Shown: piece after piece, positions 8,781 to 18,258 of the stretch
Position numbering within the stretch: the stretch's first letter is position 1
Layout: each line of letters opens with the position of its first letter
Assembly (NCBI RefSeq): GCF_009852415.1
Contig: NZ_WOXS01000002.1
Coordinates: forward strand, 1,116,001 to 1,180,000
Direction of reading: 5' to 3'
DNA length: 64,000 bases
From: Streptomyces sp. Tu 3180
GTDB lineage: Bacteria; Actinomycetota; Actinomycetes; Streptomycetales; Streptomycetaceae
Made by a program: the position numbers and the translations under genes
The notes under the pieces: model-generated
The model's database searches: none
Told to the model about the DNA's origin: nothing
Seen by the model: only the letters and a program-made list of their open reading frames with translations

Positions 8781-9440
8781 TCAGGCGGAGGGGGCGGGGA
8801 GACCGGCGGCGAGGAGGGCGAACACCTCCTGGAAGACCTCGAGGAAGGCCACTTCCTCCTGCCGGGCGCACCAGTGCTCCACGCTGGTGCGCACCGCGGT
8901 GCCCGCCACCGCGGCCAGCAGCCGCGGGTACAGGTCGAGCGCCTCGCGCCGCTCCTCGTCGGTCCCGGACCCGGACGCCGGCCGGCCGCCGGAGCGGATG
9001 CGGGCGGCGATGGCCTCGGCCAGTCCGGTCTCGTCCGCCATGTGCGCGCCGAGACTGCGCACCAGCAGGTGCGGCGAGGCGTGCAGCACCCGGGCGTGCA
9101 GCCGCCACAGCTCGTGCTGCTGCTCGGCCTCGGCGAGCTCCGCCACCATGGCCTCGCGCAGGGCCTCCAGCGGGGAGAGCGCGGCCGGCGCATCGAGCAC
9201 CGCCCGCCGTATCCGGGCGCCCGTGTCCGCGTCGATCACGACGAAGGCGTCGTCGCGTGTGTCGAAGTAGTTGAAGAAGGTCCGCACGGACACCCCGGCC
9301 GCCGCGCTGATCGCCTCGACGGTGACCTTCTCCACGCCGTGCTCGGCGGCCAGCCGCACCGCGGCCTCGGCGAGCGCGGCACGCGTCGCCCGCTTCTTCC
9401 GCTCCCGCAGTCCGCCCCCCGAGGCGCTCTTCTCCGACAT
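8781..9440 (-). CDS. TetR-family repressor of the adjacent MFS exporter
   Basis: This 219-residue protein has a clear TetR N-terminal helix-turn-helix (about residues 15-60: RAALAEAAVRLAAEHGVEKV, then ISAAAGVSVRTFFNYFDTRD), followed by a ligand-binding helical domain with the group-typical VLHASPHLLVRSLGAHM. It lies directly upstream of the MFS exporter on the same strand. Two palindromes (9443-9459 and 9462-9474) sit over its start region, so it most likely represses itself and the exporter until a drug binds. ATG codons at 9449 and 9440 and a TTG at 9458 are all in frame. I chose 9440 because the first palindrome would otherwise be coding. No good ribosome site is visible, so a leaderless start is possible. 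Confidence 0.88.
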   Translation of the reverse strand: MSEKSASGGGLRERKKRATRAALAEAAVRLAAEHGVEKVTVEAISAAAGVSVRTFFNYFDTRDDAFVVIDADTGARIRRAVLDAPAALSPLEALREAMVAELAEAEQQHELWRLHARVLHASPHLLVRSLGAHMADETGLAEAIAARIRSGGRPASGSGTDEERREALDLYPRLLAAVAGTAVRTSVEHWCARQEEVAFLEVFQEVFALLAAGLPAPSA

Positions 9441-9442
9441 GT

Positions 9443-9474
9443 TTTGCATGGTATGCAAAGATGCACGTCGTGCA
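9443..9474. promoter_or_regulatory. Tandem TetR operators at the regulator start
   Basis: Two neighbouring palindromes share the half-site TGCA. One is TTTGCAT-GGT-ATGCAAA (9443-9459, perfect 7-bp arms) and the other is TGCACG-T-CGTGCA (9462-9474, perfect 6-bp arms). Their centres are 17 bases apart, which would place two repressor dimers in close register as in QacR-like systems. Location over the TetR start argues for autoregulation of the TetR-MFS unit. Confidence 0.75.
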
Positions 9475-9612
9475 AAATTAGCGGCGGATCCGGCGGCCCG
9501 GCGGTCTCCTCCCGGTGTCGCCGTCCGGAACGGCGGGACGGTCCGCGCCGCCGACCGGACCGCGGGCGCCCTGTCCGTGGTCGACCCGGGGACGGCACCG
9601 TCACGAAGCCCA

Positions 9613-9662
9613 CGGCGCCCGTCGCGCCCGCCGCACGGATGCGGCGGGCGCGACGGGCGCCG
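9613..9662. terminator. Long hairpin terminator after the CocE gene
   Basis: A perfect 23-bp stem (9613-9635 and 9640-9662) with a four-base loop lies just downstream of the stop of the minus-strand hydrolase and upstream of the TetR operators. It probably insulates the two units. Confidence 0.8.
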
Positions 9663-9683
9663 GGTGCGGCACGCGGCTGCCCG

Positions 9684-11290
9684 CTACTCCTTCTCCGCCG
9701 CCTCGCGCGTCGTGAAGGGCAGCACGAGCCGGGAGCGGTGCGCGGCATCGCGGTAGGTCGTGTGGGTGACGGGACGGCCCACCGGCAGGTGGAAGGCGTC
9801 CGGCGGCAGCAGGGCGTTGTGCTCGTCGGCGAGCGGTTCGCCGTCGGAGGGCTCCACGACCAGCCTGTGGCCCGGCAGGAACGTCGCCGCGGAGGGGCAG
9901 ACGCGCAGCACGTACTCCTCGATCCGCCCCGGCTCGACCGGCACCGCGCGGATGGGCGGGTGGTGGGGGTCGCCCCCGGTGGTGCGCTCCTCGTCGAGCG
10001 CGCGGTGCGAGGCCTTGAGGTAGGCGGTGGTGACGAGCCGGCGCCTGCCGTCCGGAGCCTCGTCCCACAGGCGCAGGATGAAATTGGTGTCGGGCTGGTC
10101 GATCTCGGCGAAGAGGTGCGCCGCGCCCTGACCGATCATCTCGGTGGGCTCGGTGAACGGGGCGGTGCTCCAGCTGAGGATCTCCACCTTGTCGGTCACC
10201 GTCAGCGGCGCCCGGTAGAAGCCGTCGGGGGCGGCGTGTTCGGCGCCCATCGGCTCGGGCTCGAAGGAGAGGCCCCGGCGCGGGCGGAAGTGGAGCGACC
10301 TGTACTCGACGTCCTTCGGCGGCCACTGCGCGCCGGTGACGGTCTCGCGCGAGCCCTCGACGTGGACGGTGACGGCGGGCTCGTCCATGACCCCGTTGTC
10401 GATGCCCTTGATCCAGTAGTCGTACCAGCGGAACATCTTGTCGTGCTCCTCGACGAAGGGGCGCGACTGCATCGGCGGGTAGGGGCCGATGTCGAGCTTC
10501 TTCGAGCCCTTCAGCGCCTTGTACGGCTCGATGGTGCCGTCCATCGTCCAGCCGCGGCCCTGGTCGATCTGGAGCCAGACCGGGATGTCGATGTTCGGCG
10601 CGAGCGTGATCGGGTTGCGCTCCTCGTACCACTCGCCGTCGACCTCGTTCATCACGATGTCGAACCGGGCCTCGTGGTTCTTCGGGTGGTTGAGCACATG
10701 GACCAGGTTGGGCCAGGCGGCCACGTCCGGGTCCCGCAGGCGCTCGGCGACGCGCCTCTCGATCTCCCCGGGCGAGCAGGTCTCCAGCATGCGGGACTTG
10801 ACGCCGTCGGTGAAGGCCCAGCCGGAGTCGCCGCCGCGTCCCTCACGGGCGGCACGCGGCATGAACCACATGACGCCGCCGTGGTAGGTGGTCTCGTAGA
10901 AGTCGTAGTGGCCGCCGCTGACGAAGATCGCCTTGAGGCTCGGCGGCCGCTCGGCCGCCGCCAGCACCTGCATCGAGCCGAAGCAGGAGATGCCGATCAT
11001 GCCGACGTTGCCGTCGCACCACGGCTGCGCCGCGACCCACTCGATGAAGTCGTACGCGTCCTGGCCGAGAGGGACGCCGCCGGCGTTGTAGTTGCCGATG
11101 TGCTCGCCCCCGGAGGCGCCCGAGCCGCGCAGGTCGCCGATGACGTGGACGTAGCCCTCCTCGACGACGCGCGCGATGTCGCCCGCCTCGATGCAGCCGT
11201 CCCGCATCGGGCTGGGCCGGCGCTGCGGCGGCGTGGTGAGCGCGAGGGCCTGCGGCTCCTTGCCGTACGGGCTCAGGGCCACCGGGAACA
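9684..11290 (-). pseudogene. CocE/NonD-family hydrolase, 5'-truncated
   Basis: The frame encodes a large alpha/beta hydrolase of the X-Pro dipeptidyl-peptidase/cocaine-esterase (S15) group. The recognisable part starts at FPVALSPYGKEPQ, then VIGDLRGSGASGGEH, the nucleophile region MIGISCFGSM with Ser in the elbow, and the C-terminal jelly-roll beginning near AVTVHVEGSRETV. Family members normally have about 40-50 more N-terminal residues (…MRDGVxLxADVYRP…). Here the frame upstream of the Pro-Val is instead the antisense of the neighbouring MFS gene. Homology therefore stops at about 11,290, exactly where that transporter also begins. The start, ribosome site and promoter are missing, so I class it as a pseudogene, although the catalytic core is uninterrupted. 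An assembly error could give the same picture. Confidence 0.7.
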
Positions 11291-12863
11291 CTGGCCGCCG
11301 CCCGCGGCGCGGTCCTCGTGGCCCAGGTCGCGAACGCACTGCCCGCCTCGCTCAACGGCCTCTTCCAGGAGGACCTGGACACCCACGGCTCCCAGCTCAC
11401 GTGGATCACCGCCGCGTTCATGATCGCCGTGGTCTGCTTCGAGTTCACCTTCGGGGTCCTCGGCGACCTCTTCGGACGGCGAAGGCTCGTCGCGTCCGGC
11501 ACGGCCCTGGTCGCCGCGGGCAGCACCGTGTCCGCGCTCGCCCCCACCGTCCAGGTGCTGTGGATCGGCGCCGCCCTGAACGGACTGGGCGCCGGCGCCA
11601 TGTTCCCCGGCTCGCTCACCGCGATCACCGCCGTCACCCGCACCATGCGGGAACGGGCGCACGCGGTGGCGCTCTGGAGCGGCTTCCTGTCCGCCGGCGC
11701 CGCCGTCTCACCCCTGTTCGTCGGCATGTTCGCCGGGATCGGGTCGTGGCGCGGTTCCTCCTGGGTGCTCGTCGGACTCGCCCTGGCCTGCACGGTGCTC
11801 ACCCTGACACTGGCCGCGGAGTCGAAGGCACCCGAGGGCCGCGGGCTCGACGTGCCCGGTCAGATCACCTTCGCCGTCGGCCTCGTCCTGGTGCCGTACG
11901 GCGCCGTCGAGGGGCCCGAGTCGGGCTGGACCACCCTTCCCGTCATGCTCGCCTTCGCCCTCGGCGCGTGCTTCCTCGCCGGGTTCGTGCTGGTGGAACT
12001 GGGCGCCGAGTCCCCGATCCTCGACCTGGGGCTGTTCCGCAACCGGGCCTTCACCGTGTCGTCCGCCGTCGCCGTCATCGGCATGCTCGCCTTCCTCGGC
12101 GCCTGCTTCGCGACGAGCATGTGGCTGGGCCCCGTGCAGCACCAGGACCCGATCCGCGTCGCGATCCCCTTCCTGCTCCTGCAGGGGCCCGCCTTCCTCC
12201 TCGTCCCGGTCGTCTCGCGGCTCCTCCACCGGGTCGCCGCCTCCTGGCTGCTGACCTCCGGATCCGCCCTGATGGCGATCGGCTGCCTGCTGTGCGCCCG
12301 GCTGGACGTCACCGACCCGGGGCTCGGCGCGTTCGTCGCGCCCGCCCTGCTGGTCGGCACCGGTTTCGCCCTGACCGTCAGCTCGGTGACGGCCGTGGCG
12401 CTGAACAGCGTGCCCCCCCCCGCACCTGGCGGGCACGGCCAGCGCCACCGCCAACATGCTGCGCGACCTCGGCTTCGCGCTCGGCCCCGTCGTCGTCGGC
12501 GCGGTCGCCCTCAGCGGCGCCGGGTCCGCGTTCGCGGCGAACCTGTCCGGCACCGGCCTGCCGGCCGGTCAGGTGGCGGCGGCACGCGAGACCGCCGAGG
12601 CCGGAGGGCCCATCGCCGTGAACAGCCTGCCGCCGGGCGCGCCGGGATCCGCGGCGCACGGTCTGGCCCTGGACGCCCTGGGCAGCGGCTTCAGCACCGC
12701 GTTCCTGGTGTGCGCCGCGGCGGCCGCCGTCGCCGCGGCGCTGACCTCCTTCGGCATGACCGGGACCCACACCCGCCGTTCCGCCGGGGACTCCGCCGGG
12801 GACGAGGTGTCCGCGCCCCTGCCGTCCGGGCGCGACGGCACACCGGAACCGGCCCCCATGTAG
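11285..12863 (+). pseudogene. MFS transporter, 5'-truncated and frameshifted in a poly-C run
   Basis: The plus-strand frame reads LAAARGAVLVAQVANALPAS from about 11,291, which is mid-first-helix of a 14-TM MFS protein, so the start and cytosolic N-terminus are absent. Motif A follows (GVLGDLFGRRRLV) with the normal helices up to VSSVTAVALNSV. Nine consecutive C residues at 12,413-12,421 then shift the frame. Removing one C restores PHLAGTASATANMLRDLGFA and the last helices, ending at TAG 12,863. In the unshifted frame translation would run on to 13,693 as nonsense. The gene therefore carries two lesions. The homopolymer could be a sequencing error or a slippage site. The 5' break coincides with that of the CocE hydrolase. 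Confidence 0.75.
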
Positions 12864-12879
12864 GCGGTCGGGCCCGGGT

Positions 12880-12899
12880 CCGGGGCTGCCGCGCCCCGG
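12880..12899. terminator. Small hairpin between convergent genes
   Basis: A 7-bp stem (12,880-12,886 with 12,893-12,899) lies in the 56-base gap between the convergent MFS remnant and the minus-strand ADH operon. It is a plausible but weak terminator. Confidence 0.4.
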
Positions 12900-12919
12900 G
12901 GCCGACCTCCCGCCGTCGG

Positions 12920-13618
12920 TCACGCGCGCCCTGCGGTTCGCCCGCGGCGGGAGCCCGCGTACGCGGCGTCGCGCAGTCGGCGCAGGCGTCCGGTGGGGCG
13001 CAGTCCGGGCAGGCTGTGGGCGTAGGGGTCGTAGGACACCGTGTCGGTGACCGGGGCGTTGCGCACCTCTTCCAGGGTCAGCGAGGCGAAGGTGCGCCAG
13101 GGTTCGCCGGCGGCGGCCGCGCGCAGGTCGAAGCGGACGGGCCGGTCGACGACCGCCCGGCGCAGCGCCGGCACGGAGCCCCCGGTCGGGCCGGCGGTGC
13201 CGGGGACGGGGAAGGCCGCCAGCACGCGTGCGCGGTCGCCCACCCGGTAGGACAGCAGGGTGGAGTACGGTCCCGCCAGGGCCCTGGGCCGCAGCAGCGG
13301 CAGCCGGCGGCCGAGGCGGCCGGAGCCGCTCGACGTGAGCAGCATGTCGAGGACCGTGCCGGGACCGTCGGCATCCGTGACCCGTACGGCCAGGCCCAGT
13401 CCGTCCGGCAGCCGTCCGGGCAGGCCGAGCGCACGGGACCAGCGCACGGTCACCAGGTAGGATCCGGGCCGGTCCAGCCACGGCACGCCCCATCCCGCGC
13501 CGGTGCGGCCGGGCACGTCCAGCGTTCCGGAGCACAGCACTCCGTAAGGGTGCAGGGCCGGGGCCGAGCGCCACCGCGCCAGCCGGCCGGCGACTCGGTG
13601 CGCGGCCCTCTCGAGCAT
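12920..13618 (-). CDS. Conserved actinobacterial protein, third gene of ADH operon
   Basis: The 232-residue product is familiar from Streptomyces genomes, where it is often labelled phosphodiesterase, but I see no phosphodiesterase metal motif. Recognisable stretches are LHPYGVLCSGTLDVPGRTG, WLDRPGSYLVTVRWSRALGLP, DGLGLAVRVTDADGPGTVLDML and a C-terminal VSYDPYAHSLPGLRPTGRL. The middle pattern recalls catalase-like beta-barrel proteins without the heme residues. There is no signal peptide. Its start (ATG 13,618, with in-frame GTG just before) is 12 bases beyond the stop of the alcohol dehydrogenase, so it is translated from the same mRNA. The role is unknown; linkage suggests a link to aldehyde or alcohol detoxification. 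Confidence 0.75.
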   Translation of the reverse strand: MLERAAHRVAGRLARWRSAPALHPYGVLCSGTLDVPGRTGAGWGVPWLDRPGSYLVTVRWSRALGLPGRLPDGLGLAVRVTDADGPGTVLDMLLTSSGSGRLGRRLPLLRPRALAGPYSTLLSYRVGDRARVLAAFPVPGTAGPTGGSVPALRRAVVDRPVRFDLRAAAAGEPWRTFASLTLEEVRNAPVTDTVSYDPYAHSLPGLRPTGRLRRLRDAAYAGSRRGRTAGRA

Positions 13619-13629
13619 CACGGGGCGCC

Positions 13630-14805
13630 TCAGGAGCCGGGACGGATGACGGCGCGGACGCAGCCGTCGGTCTTGTGCTTGAACAGGTCGTAGGCCGTGG
13701 GTGCCTCGTCGAGCGAAACGGTGTGGGTCGCCAGGTGGGCCGTCTCGATCTCGCCGGCGGCGAGCCGCTCCAGGAGCATGGGGATGTAGCGCTGCCCGTG
13801 CATCTGCGCGCCGCGCACGGTGAGCCCCTTGTTGATCACGGCGCCGAGCGGGAACTTGTCGACCGCGCCCGCGAAGACGCCCAGGACGAAGACGGTGCCG
13901 GCCTTGCGGCAGGCGTGGATGGCCTGGCGTACGGCGGTGGGCCGGTCGGTCTGGAGCCGGAGCTGCTGCTTGGCCTGGTCGTACAGGTGCATCGGGCCGT
14001 CGCTGTGCGCTTCCATGCCGACCGCTTCGATGCACACGTCGGGACCGCGTCCGCCGGTGCGTTCGCGCAGTTCGGCGGCTACGTCCGTGGTGGTGTAGTC
14101 GATGGTCTCGGAGCCGGCGTACCGCTCGGCCATGGCCAGCCGCTCGGGAACGCGGTCGATGGAGATGACCCGTTCGGCGCCGAGCAGCAGCGCCGCCCTG
14201 GCGGCCATCTGCCCCACGGCGCCGCAGCCCCAGACCGCGACCACGTCGCCGGGCTTGACGCCCCCGAGATCGGCGCCCATCCATCCGGTCGGCACGGAGT
14301 CGGAGACGAACAGGGCACTGGTGTCGTCGATGCCGTCGGGGACGGAGAAGGCACCGTAGTCGGCGAAGGGGACGCGCACGTACTCGGCGTGGCTGCCGCG
14401 CAGGCCGCCCATGGCGTGGGAGTAGCCGAAGATGCCGGCGGTCTCGTAGCCGAACAGTGCCTGGCCGGCGCCGGGGTTGGTGTTGGTGTTGTCGCACAGG
14501 GACCACAGGTCGTTGGCGCAGTACCAGCAGCGCCCGCACCCGACGAAGGAGCAGACGACGACCCGGTCGCCGACCTTGTGCTTGCGCACGGCGGACCCGG
14601 TCTCCACGACCTCGCCGACGAACTCGTGGCCGATCACGTCACCGGCGCGCATCGCCGGGATGTAGCCGCCGATGAGGTGCAGGTCGGAGCCGCAGGTGGT
14701 GCCCGCGATCAGACGCACGATGACGTCCTGGTCGTTGCGCAGTTCCGGGTCGGGGACGTTCTCGACGGACAGCTTGTTCACGCCTTCCCAGCACAGGGCC
14801 TTCAC
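13630..14805 (-). CDS. Zinc-dependent alcohol dehydrogenase (formaldehyde-dehydrogenase-like)
   Basis: This 391-residue medium-chain dehydrogenase begins MKALCWEGVNKLSVENVPDP, the pattern of the glutathione-independent FDH-like group. Catalytic zinc ligands appear as CGSDLH and GHEFVG near residues 38-65, and the four structural-zinc cysteines in CSFVGCGRCWYCANDLWSLC near 88-107. The NAD fold is marked by VWGCGAVGQMAARAALLLGA. It should oxidise an alcohol or aldehyde with NAD in the cytosol. The GTG start at 14,805 overlaps the stop of the upstream gene as GTGA, so translation is coupled. It is the middle gene of a three-gene minus-strand operon. Exact substrate is not deducible. Confidence 0.92.
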   Translation of the reverse strand: MKALCWEGVNKLSVENVPDPELRNDQDVIVRLIAGTTCGSDLHLIGGYIPAMRAGDVIGHEFVGEVVETGSAVRKHKVGDRVVVCSFVGCGRCWYCANDLWSLCDNTNTNPGAGQALFGYETAGIFGYSHAMGGLRGSHAEYVRVPFADYGAFSVPDGIDDTSALFVSDSVPTGWMGADLGGVKPGDVVAVWGCGAVGQMAARAALLLGAERVISIDRVPERLAMAERYAGSETIDYTTTDVAAELRERTGGRGPDVCIEAVGMEAHSDGPMHLYDQAKQQLRLQTDRPTAVRQAIHACRKAGTVFVLGVFAGAVDKFPLGAVINKGLTVRGAQMHGQRYIPMLLERLAAGEIETAHLATHTVSLDEAPTAYDLFKHKTDGCVRAVIRPGS

Positions 14806-15266
14806 AGCACTCCCTCCCCGCCGGAGCGTCGGCCGATCAGGCCGACCAGCCGGCCGCCCGCGGTCGGACGGGTCGTCGGCGGCGCGTCGGGCCGCAGCAC
14901 CTCACCCGCCTCCAGGAGGGCCTTGGCCTCGCGCAGCGCGACCCGGACCTCCTGGCGCGGATCCTGTCCGGCCAGGCGCGCGGGCAGGGAGGACGACAGG
15001 TCGGACGGCGGTTCCTTCAGCCGCGCCGCCAGTTCCGTGCCGCGGTCGCCCGGTGCCGGACGGACCCGCACGTCGATCCTGTCCTCGAGCCTCTGCAGGG
15101 AAGCGGGCAGCCTCCCGTCCGGCCGCACGTCCGTCATCGGGCGGTTGACCGTCACCGTGAGCCACCGGTCGCCCGCCCGGTCGTCGGCCCGGTTTCCCGA
15201 CCGGGCCCTGCGCACCGCCACGGTCCCGGCGGCGACCGCCGGGACCATCCACAACGCCTTCTTCAT
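14802..15266 (-). CDS. Small membrane-anchored conserved protein, first gene of ADH operon
   Basis: This 154-residue protein starts MKKALWMVPAVAAGTVAVRR, a short hydrophobic anchor followed by Arg. The core WLTVTVNRPMTDVRP, then IDVRVRPAPGDRGTELAARL and DPRQEVRVALREAKALLEAGEV, looks like the second half of an SRPBCC/polyketide-cyclase-like domain, but I hold that only loosely. The C-terminus PTTRPTAGGRLVGLIGRR is typical of a Streptomyces family that co-occurs with this dehydrogenase. ATG 15,266 is the operon's first start; the stop overlaps the dehydrogenase start. Function is unknown, possibly membrane attachment of the enzyme pair. Confidence 0.72.
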   Translation of the reverse strand: MKKALWMVPAVAAGTVAVRRARSGNRADDRAGDRWLTVTVNRPMTDVRPDGRLPASLQRLEDRIDVRVRPAPGDRGTELAARLKEPPSDLSSSLPARLAGQDPRQEVRVALREAKALLEAGEVLRPDAPPTTRPTAGGRLVGLIGRRSGGEGVL

Positions 15267-15546
15267 GAGATGAGCCGCCTTCCGCCTCGGCACGTGGCCG
15301 TCGCCGTCCTGCGGCGGGTTTCCGCGACCGCCGGAGTGAAACGGCGGTGACCAGCCGAGCCGTCCGGAACGCGCCGGGGGGTGTCCGCCCGGTGGTCCGG
15401 GTGCCCGGGCGGCACGCCGTGCAACGGTCCACCGGGCGACCGCGGCCTTCCGGCGCCACCAGGTGACCGCGGCCTTGCGGCGCTCGATCGTTCCGTACGG
15501 GTTCGCGCACCGGTACGGGTGCAGGGCCCGGTGTGCGTCTCACCGC

Positions 15547-17037
15547 TCACCGCTTGTTCTCCGCCTGGGGCCCGGTCCGGGTCTTCTCGGTCCTCCCGGG
15601 CGTGCCGGGCCGTGCGTCGGGGGTCTTCGTCCTCGACGAGGCGCCCGCCTCCGTACCCGGCCCGTCCGGCGTCCGGCCGCTCGGGGTCACGCGCGAGCCG
15701 GAGTCCGGTGCCGGGGCGGCGCCGGTGTCTGCGGCGCCGGTGTCCGGTGTCCGGCCCGGGACGGTGGGGACGGCACGGGTGATGCGTTCGGTGGCGGTGT
15801 CACCGAGCGGTCCGGCGGAGGTGTCGCGCGGCGGTCCGGCGGAGGTGTCGCGGGGGGAGGACGGCGGAGTCGCCGGTGTCGTCCCGTTCCTCGTCGTGGA
15901 GGAGGCATGCGGGGGTTCGGCCTGCGTGGAGGGGCGGTCGACGGCCCGGGGCGCACGGGCGTCGCTCCCTTGGCTCGGGGAACCGTCGGGGACGACGAAG
16001 GCGGCGGCCATGACGGCGGCGAGCGTGGCGGTTCCACCGGCGATCAGGGCCCGGCCGCGTGCGGACGCGGTCTTCGGTCCGGCCGTGCCCGCGGTGGGCG
16101 GCGGGTCCCGGTGGGTGGGGCCGGCGTCCCGCACCGGCGTCCGGCTCGGAACGAGGCTCGTGGCCGCGGCCGTTGCGGCAGCCGGGGACGGAAACGGCAC
16201 GGGGCCGGCCGTTCCCGCCAGGGCTGCCAGTCTCCGGGCGCAGTCGGTCGCCGTCGGACGGGACTGATCGTCCAGGGCCGTCATGTCCCTCAGCAGGGAC
16301 CGGAGTTCTTCCGGCAGGGAGTCGGGCAGGACGGGCCGGCGGTGGAGCCGCGCGATCGCGGCCTCGAGCGGGGCGCCCTCGTACTCCAGCCTGCCCGTGA
16401 GACATTCGAGGAGCACGAGACCGAGGGCGTAGATGTCGGCGGGCCGGCCGACGGGCCGGCCGAGCACCTGCTCGGGTGCGAGGTAGGCCGCCGTGCCGAT
16501 GAGTGCGCCGGTGTCGGTGCGGGTGGTGGCGTCGAGCAGCCGGGAGACACCGAAATCGGTCAGGTGGGGGGTGCCGGACCGGTCCAGGATGATGTTGGAC
16601 GGCTTGACGTCGCGATGAACGACCGACGCCTCGTGGGCGTGGGCCAGGGCCCGGGCCAGGCCGGCGCCGAGGGCGGCGGTCTCTTCGGGCGGCAGGGGGC
16701 CCGCGGCGATGCGGCCCTTCAGCGTGGGGCCCTCGATCAGCTGCATGACCAGGTAGGCACGGCCGTTGTGCAGTCCGGTGTCGTACGCGGTGACCAGCCC
16801 CGGATGCTGCAGCCGGGCCAGGATCACCCCCTCGCTCCGGAAGCGCTCCTCCATGTCGGCGTCGGCGCCGGTGCGGAAGACCTTGACCGCCACCGGCCGC
16901 CGCAGCCGCAGGTCGAGTCCGCGGTGGACGTCGGCGGCACCGCCCGAGCCGATGAGCGCGTCCAGGCGGTACCGTCCGGCGAGCACTTCGGCGGAGCACC
17001 GGGAGGCCAGTGCCAGAGCCGACTCACGGAGCCTCAT
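15547..17037 (-). CDS. Membrane-bound eukaryotic-type Ser/Thr protein kinase
   Basis: The 496-residue protein has a complete Hanks kinase domain (about residues 20-275). The Gly loop is IGSGGAADV, the ATP lysine is K52 (VAVK), the catalytic loop is HRDVKPSN at 141-148, DFG is at 160-162 and APE at 186-188. One transmembrane helix follows at about 329-348. The ~150-residue extracellular tail is low-complexity Pro/Thr/Ser with a short internal repeat (PRDTSAG twice). There are no PASTA or other ligand repeats, so the sensed signal is unknown. ATG 17,037 is preferred over an in-frame TTG at 17,049 because GGGAG lies just upstream. The gene is apparently monocistronic. Confidence 0.93.
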   Translation of the reverse strand: MRLRESALALASRCSAEVLAGRYRLDALIGSGGAADVHRGLDLRLRRPVAVKVFRTGADADMEERFRSEGVILARLQHPGLVTAYDTGLHNGRAYLVMQLIEGPTLKGRIAAGPLPPEETAALGAGLARALAHAHEASVVHRDVKPSNIILDRSGTPHLTDFGVSRLLDATTRTDTGALIGTAAYLAPEQVLGRPVGRPADIYALGLVLLECLTGRLEYEGAPLEAAIARLHRRPVLPDSLPEELRSLLRDMTALDDQSRPTATDCARRLAALAGTAGPVPFPSPAAATAAATSLVPSRTPVRDAGPTHRDPPPTAGTAGPKTASARGRALIAGGTATLAAVMAAAFVVPDGSPSQGSDARAPRAVDRPSTQAEPPHASSTTRNGTTPATPPSSPRDTSAGPPRDTSAGPLGDTATERITRAVPTVPGRTPDTGAADTGAAPAPDSGSRVTPSGRTPDGPGTEAGASSRTKTPDARPGTPGRTEKTRTGPQAENKR

Positions 17038-17499
17038 TCCGTCTCCCAACGCCTCGAGGGGTTCGTGCAGGCGCTCGTCACCGACGGCGCCGGTCCCACG
17101 TACCCGCGAGAGGCCGGGCTATCCGTCCCGGAAGGGGTTCGGGAAGCCGGGGCCTGTTCGCGTCCCGGGGAGACCGTCACGCGGGGATCGGTGGCAGGGA
17201 CAGGACGCACCCGCGACGCGCAGGGCGTCCGGCCTGCGTACTTCCCGTCCGCGCCACCGCCCGGCCCGTCCGCGGGGCGGTGCCCCCCGGCCGGCTCCGT
17301 CGAGAGCGAAGGCGCCCCGCACGGCACGCCGTCGGCTCACGCCGAAGAGGTCGGCGAGGCGCTGCCCGCCTTTCTCCCCCGGTGGTCCGGAGCCGGGCGC
17401 GCGTGCCCGGCGCGAGGCGCGTCCGGCCGCGGGGGCCCGCGTGCGCCGTCGCCCTCCGGACGGTGCGTCACCGTCCGGAGAGCGACGGCACCGGTGCGG
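17038..17499. other. Non-coding gap upstream of the kinase
   Basis: About 460 bases of very G/C-rich DNA with no recognisable coding frame on either strand. It should contain the kinase promoter; no repeat or operator stood out. Confidence 0.45.

Positions 17500-18258
<759 letters not shown>

Noticed and set aside
8733..11423. Long plus-strand frame of nearly 900 codons
   Set aside because: It runs antisense to TetR and CocE coding sequence and shows only Arg/Gly/His-rich noise.
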